Of a stretch of 64,000 nt of DNA, positions 17,154 to 23,494 are shown piece by piece. Positions within the stretch are counted from its first letter, which is position 1. Each line of letters opens with the position of its first letter. The translations under genes were made by a program, and so were the position numbers. A model generated the notes under the pieces. That model was not told where the DNA came from, searched no databases, and worked only from the letters and a program-made list of their open reading frames with translations. Origin of the DNA: Pseudomonas parakoreensis (GTDB taxonomy: Bacteria; Pseudomonadota; Gammaproteobacteria; Pseudomonadales; Pseudomonadaceae); contig NZ_BQHY01000005.1 in the NCBI RefSeq assembly GCF_021602155.1, positions 124,001-188,000 of the forward strand, given 5' to 3'.

Positions 17154-17214
17154 TGAAGGATCCTTCGTTTAATTGTTTTTGTGGAGCGCGTTAAAACGCA
17201 GCCTGCCGGGGCTA

Positions 17215-17231
17215 TAGCAGGAGCTGTGCCA
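17215..17231 (-). promoter_or_regulatory. Sigma-54 (RpoN) -24/-12 promoter
   Basis: On the minus strand the sequence TGGCACAGCTCCTGCTA matches the RpoN consensus TGGCAC-N5-TTGC with the exact GG-to-GC spacing and one mismatch (C for T in TTGC). It lies 62 bases upstream of the MFS transporter start and points toward it. An RpoN-dependent activator gene lies immediately upstream. Confidence 0.85.
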
Positions 17232-17271
17232 ACGGCGAGAGGGGCGGTTTAGACGGGGTGGCGGGATTTAA

Positions 17272-17289
17272 TGAGCGGAAATCCGCTTA
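17272..17289. promoter_or_regulatory. Upstream activator palindrome 1
   Basis: TGAGCGGAAATCCGCTTA has near-perfect arms TGAGCG/CGCTTA. It shares the form TGAGCGGAAA-N2-CGCT-Y-A with the second site 32 bp away and lies about 41 bp upstream of the -24 element. It is a probable binding site for the DctD/MifR-like regulator. Confidence 0.7.
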
Positions 17290-17303
17290 TGGCTGAATTG
17301 TGG

Positions 17304-17321
17304 TGAGCGGAAAGTCGCTCA
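17304..17321. promoter_or_regulatory. Upstream activator palindrome 2
   Basis: TGAGCGGAAAGTCGCTCA has perfect 6-bp arms TGAGCG/CGCTCA. Its 32-bp offset from the first site is close to three helical turns, so both sites face the same side of the DNA, as usual for enhancer sites of NtrC-type activators. Confidence 0.7.
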
Positions 17322-17348
17322 TTCAGACTGATGGATAAATGTTGCCTG

Positions 17349-17459
17349 TGCGGGCCTCTTCGCGGGCAAGCCCGCTCCCACAGTGGTCGGTGGTGTTCAC
17401 ACATTCTGTGTTCAGCACAAAACCCTGTGGGAGCGTGGCTTGCCCGCGAAGAGGCCCGA
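17349..17459. repeat. REP-type inverted repeat (GCGGGCAAGCCCGC family)
   Basis: CGGGCCTCTTCGCGGGCAAG is mirrored by CTTGCCCGCGAAGAGGCCCG, with arms CCCGCTCCCACA and TGTGGGAGCG. It lies just downstream of the response-regulator gene and upstream of the transporter promoter sites. Confidence 0.85.
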
Positions 17460-17475
17460 TCAGACACTGCAAAAC

Positions 17476-18807
17476 TCAGCTGCCCGAAACAAACATCTCC
17501 CGACTCAGCCCATGCCGCTGCAGCTTTTCATTGAAGGTCCGGCGCGGCAGCTGCAATTCTTCCAGCACCGCTTTCACATCGCCCTTGTGCCGGGTCAGCG
17601 CCGCGCGCAGGCACTGCGCTTCAAACGCTTCCTGCTGCGCGGCGAGGGATTGGCCGGGGTCGATGCCCTGCACCGGCTCATCCAGCCCCAGTACCTGCCG
17701 CTCGGCAACGTTGGCCAGTTCCCGCACGTTGCCCGGCCAGTCGTGGCTGAGCAGGTGACTCAATTGCGCTCCGGAGAGTGGCGCAAAGGTGCGGCCCAGA
17801 CGCTGGGCGGCGCTGAAGGCGAAAGATTCGAACAGCAGCGGGATGTCTTCGCGCCGATCACGCAGCGACGGCAGACGCAGCTCGGCGACGTTCAGGCGAT
17901 ACGCCAGGTCTTCGCGAAAACGTCCGGCCCGGGCCTCGTCCAGCAGATCAGGTTTGGTCGCGGCAACGATGCGCAAGTCGACACGAATGCTCTGGTTCGA
18001 CCCGAGGCGCTCCAGCTTCTGTTCCTGCAGCACCCGCAGCAATTTCACTTGCTGGGCCATTGGCATGCTTTCGATTTCATCAAGAAACAGCGTGCCGCCG
18101 TCGGCGTATTCCAGCTTGCCGATACGCTTGCCGGAAGCCCCGGTGAACGCGCCACTTTCGTGACCGAACAATTCGGCTTCGAACAACTGCTCGGGGATCG
18201 CCGCGCAGTTCAGCGCGACGAAGGGCTTGTCGGCGCGCGGGCCGAAATCATGCAGGCAACGCGCGATCAGTTCCTTGCCGCTGCCGGTTTCGCCACGGAT
18301 CAGCACGTTGACCGGCAGCGCCGCCAGATCCAGCACCTGGCGGCGCAAGGTCTGCATGCCACGGGACACGCCGAGCAGCGTCGCATCGAGGCGGGCGCGG
18401 TGGTCGGCTTGCTCGTGCAGGGCGCGGTTTTCCAGGACCAGCCGACGCTTGTCGAGTGCGCGGCGCAGGCTGCCAAGCAGGGTCTCCGGGCTGAACGGTT
18501 TTTCCAGGAAGTCGTAGGCACCGTCACGCATGGCTTCGACCGCCATCGGCACATCGCCGTGACCGGTCAGCAGAATCACCGGCAGATCGGCATCACGTTT
18601 CTGCACTTCGGCCAGCAACTGCAGGCCACTGAGCCCGGGCATGCGCACATCGCTGAGGATCACCCCGGGAAAGTGCGCCGGCAGGGCCGCGAGGCAATCT
18701 TCGGCGCGGCTGAACAGCTGCACTTCGAACCCCGAAAGACTCAGCCATTGCTCGACGGCATTGCGAATGCTGCTTTCGTCATCGACGACCATCACTGAAT
18801 TGAGCAT
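17476..18807 (-). CDS. Sigma-54-dependent response regulator (DctD/MifR-like)
   Basis: This 443-residue NtrC-type regulator has a receiver domain (phosphoacceptor Asp53 in ILSDVRMPG, Lys in EKPFSPE). The AAA+ domain has Walker A GETGSGKE, the sigma-54 contact loop GAFTGA and Walker B GGTLFLDEIE. The C-terminal Fis-type HTH is GDVKAVLEELQLPRRTFNEK. The start overlaps the kinase stop (TGATG). Its neighbour is a dicarboxylate MFS gene with a sigma-54 promoter and twin palindromes, the expected target. This matches the MifS/MifR control of alpha-ketoglutarate uptake known in P. aeruginosa, although there the transporter gene is not next to mifSR as far as I recall. Confidence 0.93.
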   Translation of the reverse strand: MLNSVMVVDDESSIRNAVEQWLSLSGFEVQLFSRAEDCLAALPAHFPGVILSDVRMPGLSGLQLLAEVQKRDADLPVILLTGHGDVPMAVEAMRDGAYDFLEKPFSPETLLGSLRRALDKRRLVLENRALHEQADHRARLDATLLGVSRGMQTLRRQVLDLAALPVNVLIRGETGSGKELIARCLHDFGPRADKPFVALNCAAIPEQLFEAELFGHESGAFTGASGKRIGKLEYADGGTLFLDEIESMPMAQQVKLLRVLQEQKLERLGSNQSIRVDLRIVAATKPDLLDEARAGRFREDLAYRLNVAELRLPSLRDRREDIPLLFESFAFSAAQRLGRTFAPLSGAQLSHLLSHDWPGNVRELANVAERQVLGLDEPVQGIDPGQSLAAQQEAFEAQCLRAALTRHKGDVKAVLEELQLPRRTFNEKLQRHGLSREMFVSGS

Positions 18808-20567
18808 CAGAGGTGTGCCTCCAGATCGATCGGCAGGGTCAGGGCAAACACCGCACCGGCTTCGCCATTTTCCACGCTCAGACGCCCGCCGGATTCGTGC
18901 ACGATAGCGAAGGATACCGCCAGCCCCAACCCCAGACCGTCGCCGACCGGTTTGGTGGTGAAGAACGGGTCGAACACCTGATTCAGGTGTTCTTCGGCAA
19001 TCCCGCCGCCATTGTCGATCACACTCAGGCGCCACAGCTGTTCGTCGGCCTCCAGTCGGATTTCCAGACGCTTGCACGGTTTGCCTTGCATCGCATCGAG
19101 GGCGTTGCGCAGCAGGTTGATCAGCACCTGTTCGAGGCGGATCGCATCGCCGCGCACCCACGCCGGGCGCGTCAGGTGCAGCACCAGGCTGACCTGTTCA
19201 TCGCGCAGACGGGCGTCGAGCAATTGCAGCGATTGATCGACCACCGTCGCCAGATCCAGGCGTTCGCGCAGGCCGCTGGGGCTCTTGCGGGCGAAGGTTT
19301 TCAGATGGCCGGTGAGCGACGCCATGCGCGTGAGCATGTCGTCCACTGGTTTGAGCGCCTTGTAGGCGTCATCGACACGGCCATGCTCGAGCAGCAGGCG
19401 CAGGGTCGCCAGTTGCATGCGTTGCGCAGTCAGCGGTTGATTGATTTCGTGGGCGAGGGCGGCGGACATTTGCCCCAGCGCCGCCAGTTTGGCCGATTGC
19501 ACCAGACCGTCCTGCGCGGTGCGCAGATCGCGGGTGCGTTCCTCAACCAGTTGTTCGAGTTCTTCGCGGTTGCGCTGGCGGACTTTCGACAGACGCCAGC
19601 GCTGATTGAGAAACAGCAACAGAAACACCAGCGCCAGCCACACTCCCGCAGCGGCCAGCCCGGCGTTGCGCAAGTCCTCGAAGGCCACTTGCGGGCGGCG
19701 CAGCAGGTGCAGGGTCCAGCCTTCGGTGGTCAGCGGCAGCGATTCCCACAAGTAATCCGCCGTTCCGTCCGGGCCTTCGACCCGGCGCAAGTCGCTGTTG
19801 TCGTCGAAGTGACGCAGCGACAGATGCGTCAGCGGGACCAGCGATTGTTTGTCGTACTGCCGCGTACGCTTGATCTCGGCCATGTCGCGGCTGTCCAGCG
19901 GCCGTAACGAGCGATAGCGCCAGCCGGGCTGGTTGGCGATGAAGATGATCCCGCGCGCATCGCTAACCAGTAGCGTGTCACTGCCCTGGCTCCATTCGCG
20001 CTCAAGCTCGGGGAACTCCAGTTTGACCACCATCGCCCCAAGGAACTCGGCGTTGTCGCCCAGCACGGCGCTGGACAGAAAATAACCGGGGATGCCGCTG
20101 GTCACGCCCACCGCATAAAAGCGCCCGCTGCCCTGAGTGCGGGTCTGGCTGAAGTACGGACGAAAACCGTAGTTGTGGCCGACGTAACTGCTTGGCAGGC
20201 GCCAGTTGCTGGCGGCCACCGCAAGGCCAGTGTGATCGAGCAGTTCGAGGGTCGAGGACTGCGCCGCGCCGTTGATCTGCTCCAGCTTCAGGTTCAGCGC
20301 GTTCTGTTGCTCAGCACCCACTGGCCCGGCCAGCGCGCCGCGCAATTGCGGATCCAGCGCCAGCACGGCGGGCAGGGCGCGGTAGCGGTCGATCAAGGTA
20401 TGCAGTGAATTGGCATACAACGCCAATTGCTGGCTGGCGCGGGTGGCGTCTTCCTCCAGCGCCTGACGCTCGGCGTGGCGGATGGCAAGGGCCGCCGCGA
20501 TGGCCGCACCGGCAATGATCAGCAGGGTGTACAACGTCAAACGCAGGGTACGAGAAGTCGGCAGCAT
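18807..20567 (-). CDS. Two-component sensor histidine kinase (DctB/MifS-like)
   Basis: This 586-residue membrane kinase has transmembrane segments near residues 8-28 and 305-323. These flank a periplasmic PDC/Cache sensor domain of about 275 residues, which includes YVGHNYGFRPYFSQTRTQGS and FYAVGVTSGIPGYFLS, wording typical of DctB sensors for C4/C5-dicarboxylates. The cytoplasmic part has a coiled coil (EELEQLVEERTRDLRTAQDG), the H-box AALAHEINQPL, N-box NLLRNALDAM, and G-boxes DNGGGI and GLGLGL. It feeds the response regulator encoded directly after it. The likely ligand is a dicarboxylate taken up by the neighbouring MFS carrier. Confidence 0.93.
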   Translation of the reverse strand: MLPTSRTLRLTLYTLLIIAGAAIAAALAIRHAERQALEEDATRASQQLALYANSLHTLIDRYRALPAVLALDPQLRGALAGPVGAEQQNALNLKLEQINGAAQSSTLELLDHTGLAVAASNWRLPSSYVGHNYGFRPYFSQTRTQGSGRFYAVGVTSGIPGYFLSSAVLGDNAEFLGAMVVKLEFPELEREWSQGSDTLLVSDARGIIFIANQPGWRYRSLRPLDSRDMAEIKRTRQYDKQSLVPLTHLSLRHFDDNSDLRRVEGPDGTADYLWESLPLTTEGWTLHLLRRPQVAFEDLRNAGLAAAGVWLALVFLLLFLNQRWRLSKVRQRNREELEQLVEERTRDLRTAQDGLVQSAKLAALGQMSAALAHEINQPLTAQRMQLATLRLLLEHGRVDDAYKALKPVDDMLTRMASLTGHLKTFARKSPSGLRERLDLATVVDQSLQLLDARLRDEQVSLVLHLTRPAWVRGDAIRLEQVLINLLRNALDAMQGKPCKRLEIRLEADEQLWRLSVIDNGGGIAEEHLNQVFDPFFTTKPVGDGLGLGLAVSFAIVHESGGRLSVENGEAGAVFALTLPIDLEAHL

Positions 20568-20645
20568 GCTGGACTAATGGATAAGGGGACGGGCGGGCAC
20601 GATAGCATGGGGCCGGCAATCCTGTTCGCTTCATGTGTCAGCGGA

Positions 20646-23468
20646 TCAGACCGTAGTGAACTGACGGGATCTGGAACGCAATATCGTGCGCGTGTATTCC
20701 AGCTCGTTGATCACGGCCGCCGTGGCCTGCCATAGATTTTGCGGGGTATCGCCTTCGTTTCGGCCCAATAGCCCATAGGTATTGATTGCTGTCAAACCTG
20801 CGCTCTCGAAGGCTTTTTCGATATCCAGCATGTTGGCAGACAAATAATCGATCAGGCCGCTCGCATTGGCGATGCCCTTGGCCATTTTTTCAGCGCTGAG
20901 CTCATGACTTGCTCCGGCGATTTCATGGCCTATTTCAATTGCACCCAACAGCGCCCCCGCCGTGGCGCTGATTTCAGCGGCAGCTTGCGGCAGCATCTCT
21001 TTGGCGCCAACACTGATCAGAGTCGACGCCACTTCCTTGGAGCCCTTGAGCACGCCCTTCTGCGTATCGGGGATCATTTTCGCGTACTTTTGCTGCAGGT
21101 AATTGATCGGTGCCATGGTTTTATATTCGGCTTTCTCGACAATTTTTTCTTTGGACAGACGGCTGGCCTTGAATTTGACAGACGCGCTGGTGCCGGTGCG
21201 TTCTGCGGCGTAATCCCACAATCCGCTGATCAGTTTCTTCGCGCCAATGCCCATTGCAATCCCTACGACGTTACCTGCGCCGGGAGCGACGGCGCCCAGC
21301 GCCTGGGCGCCGATACCGACCAGAATGCCGCCACCGTAGGCCACGACCTGGCCGGTCAGGTGCACACCGGTGCGGCGCAGGACGGCCCCGGCAAATTGCC
21401 CCGTCGAGCGCTGGTTGAGTACCTGTTGCTGGGCATCCAGACCGCGACGCAGCGACAGCGCCAGAATGTTCAGATGACGATCGACCTGTTGTGACAGACT
21501 GACCCGATCCCGGTAACGCTGCTTTTTCTCTTTGCTCAGTGCCTTTCTCTGATCGCGCTGAGCGGTGGTTTCGATAAACCTGTCCAGGGTCTGGCCGTCG
21601 GTGTCGATGTGGCCAATCGGATTGTTGGCGACAAAGGCATACAGGTTCAACCCGTCGATATCCAGCGCCGGATCAGCGCAGACCCAGCGTTGCAACCACG
21701 GTGCGTAATAGCGTGCGCCATAGTAATAAAGGCCGCTGCTGTCCATTTCCCGGCCTGAATAGCGAATGGTTTTGTAGCCGACTTCCAGTGCCGAGCGCGT
21801 CGCCAGCCAGGCGGTTCCACCAAATGCGTAGTAATGCTCCAGGCTGATCACGTCAGCCTGCCGATCAAGCTCCAGTGCGCAAGAACCAAGATGGTCATCA
21901 AGGTTATAGCGCAGTTGATCGGCTTCGATGCCGGACGGTCGGCCACTGAGCCAGTGCAGGCAACGCGCGCCTGGAAGATTGATGACATGCAGTTGCTGCC
22001 CGTCACTGCGGCTGTGGATTTCCAAGCCTGGCAGGTAGCGTACCTCGTGACGGTGGGTGACGGACGGGGTGTGGCTCAGCGAGCACTTGTAGATGCGCTC
22101 ACCTTGGTTGTAACGGTAGGTTTCAACGTCGTCGGGCAAGCCGTTGCTGTGTTGCAGCAAGGTAACGCGAGTCAGTTGATCACGACTGTCCCACGCCAGA
22201 GGCTGAGCGCCGGGTTGCAGTTTCAACTGGTTACCGTGCTCGTCGAAGTGATCGCTGAACACCGGGTCGGGATCAGCGGATTTGCAGCGCACCCCACGAT
22301 TACTGTTCGGGTCGATCTTCATCAGCTGAGTGAAGTTGTGGCCTTCGCGCACATGCACAAGCTCGACAAGGTTGTTTCCCGCGTCATATGCATAATGTTC
22401 GGTGTAGTTGTAGCGTCGTCCCGGATCCACAGGCTGGATCGGTTGCGGTAAACCGGGCGACTGCTGCGGGATCTCGCCTTCGAAGCCGCGACTTTCGCTC
22501 AGCCGATACAACGAGTCGTAGACAAAGTGGCGATCACCCTCGACGCGCTGATTGGCAAAATAGACTGTGGCCAGGGTGCGGTCCTCGATACGCAGGATAT
22601 TGCCGACCGGGTCGTAGGTGTAGCGCAAGTCTTGCAGCGGTTTTTCCTGATCCTTGCCGGCCAGCAGATGCAGCAGCCGACCGTCAGCAGGATCGTAGAC
22701 GCGGCGGCTGCGAACACCATTACCGGCCAGTTGTTCCAGCGGCTGGCCCGAGGCGTTGTATGCGGCAGCGTCAAGCACCGGTTGCGCTGCGTCAGCCCCG
22801 GCTATCCACAGTGATACCCGACTTGACTGGCCGGCGACATCGTAGCTGGAGCGTTGTCGGTGACCACCGGCGTCGGTGACTTGCACCACATTGCCGCGCG
22901 CGTCGAAATCCATACGCGTGATGAACGCCGCCGTCTCGCCAGACAGCATAAGGGTTTCACCCATGGCCTTGCCATGCAGGCTGTATCCGTCGACCACCAC
23001 CGTGGCGCCCGGGTCGGCGCTTTCGCTCAGCTCACCGCGCAGGTTATGTCCGGGGTCGGCATTGTGGTCGGCATAGCTGTAGCGCTCGACGTCGACTTGC
23101 GCATTTTCAGTGACGGCGATCAACCGCATCATCGGGTCGTATCGATAGCGCCATTGCTTGCCGCGCTGGTCGTGGCGTTGCAACACTTCATTGGCCAGAC
23201 CGGGCAGATTGACGCGCCAGCCGGAATCGACGCTGTCGACTTTCAGTGGTTCGCCGTCCAGACGGTAGGCGGTGGTCAGACAGGGCATCGGGAGCCGTGG
23301 GTCATATTGTTCGATCACACGGCCGTTGGGGTCGTAGCATTGGCGGGTGATCTGGCATTGGACTTCGGCGTCCACCACCGTCCGCAGATAAGCAACGTTT
23401 CTGGCCGGCAGCCCCCTGGGATCGTGAGCCGACAGGGTGGGCGTTCGCCAGTGCACTGAAGGACTCAT
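20646..23468 (-). CDS. tccC: Tc toxin C subunit (TccC-like), copy 1, with unique C-terminal effector region
   Basis: This 940-residue protein is an RHS/YD-repeat protein of the Tc C-subunit family. The N-terminal shell has many YD repeats (YDPNGRVIEQYDPRL, YDPVGNILRIED). The RHS-associated core is LDDHLGSCALELDRQ, then RYSGREMDSSGLYYYGARYY and QRWVCADP. It ends at IDTDG (residues 621-625), the aspartyl autoprotease end that frees the effector inside the cocoon. The 315-residue remainder is the hypervariable effector. It carries a Gly/Ala-rich hydrophobic stretch (residues about 690-745) and matches no toxin motif I know. It lies 26 bp after copy 2 and downstream of the B-subunit gene. A T6SS Rhs effector is less likely because of the B partner next door. 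Confidence 0.9.
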   Translation of the reverse strand: MSPSVHWRTPTLSAHDPRGLPARNVAYLRTVVDAEVQCQITRQCYDPNGRVIEQYDPRLPMPCLTTAYRLDGEPLKVDSVDSGWRVNLPGLANEVLQRHDQRGKQWRYRYDPMMRLIAVTENAQVDVERYSYADHNADPGHNLRGELSESADPGATVVVDGYSLHGKAMGETLMLSGETAAFITRMDFDARGNVVQVTDAGGHRQRSSYDVAGQSSRVSLWIAGADAAQPVLDAAAYNASGQPLEQLAGNGVRSRRVYDPADGRLLHLLAGKDQEKPLQDLRYTYDPVGNILRIEDRTLATVYFANQRVEGDRHFVYDSLYRLSESRGFEGEIPQQSPGLPQPIQPVDPGRRYNYTEHYAYDAGNNLVELVHVREGHNFTQLMKIDPNSNRGVRCKSADPDPVFSDHFDEHGNQLKLQPGAQPLAWDSRDQLTRVTLLQHSNGLPDDVETYRYNQGERIYKCSLSHTPSVTHRHEVRYLPGLEIHSRSDGQQLHVINLPGARCLHWLSGRPSGIEADQLRYNLDDHLGSCALELDRQADVISLEHYYAFGGTAWLATRSALEVGYKTIRYSGREMDSSGLYYYGARYYAPWLQRWVCADPALDIDGLNLYAFVANNPIGHIDTDGQTLDRFIETTAQRDQRKALSKEKKQRYRDRVSLSQQVDRHLNILALSLRRGLDAQQQVLNQRSTGQFAGAVLRRTGVHLTGQVVAYGGGILVGIGAQALGAVAPGAGNVVGIAMGIGAKKLISGLWDYAAERTGTSASVKFKASRLSKEKIVEKAEYKTMAPINYLQQKYAKMIPDTQKGVLKGSKEVASTLISVGAKEMLPQAAAEISATAGALLGAIEIGHEIAGASHELSAEKMAKGIANASGLIDYLSANMLDIEKAFESAGLTAINTYGLLGRNEGDTPQNLWQATAAVINELEYTRTILRSRSRQFTTV
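20649..21593 (-). other. Hypervariable effector region of TccC copy 1
   Basis: These are residues 626-940 of the protein. A basic, Gln/Arg-rich start (QRDQRKALSKEKKQRYRDRV) leads to a glycine-rich hydrophobic part (VVAYGGGILVGIGAQALGAV, GNVVGIAMGIGAKKLISGLW), then a Lys-rich part and a helical acidic end. I see no ADP-ribosyltransferase, deamidase or glycosyltransferase signature. It is probably released after autoproteolysis and passed through the A-subunit channel. Confidence 0.7.
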
Positions 23469-23494
23469 GCCCGCCCCTCTGAGAAACGGATCAT

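Noticed and set aside
15816-17156. Plus-strand open frame of 446 codons over the MFS transporter
   Set aside because: The other strand encodes a typical 12-span carrier with its ribosome site and promoter; this frame is a shadow.
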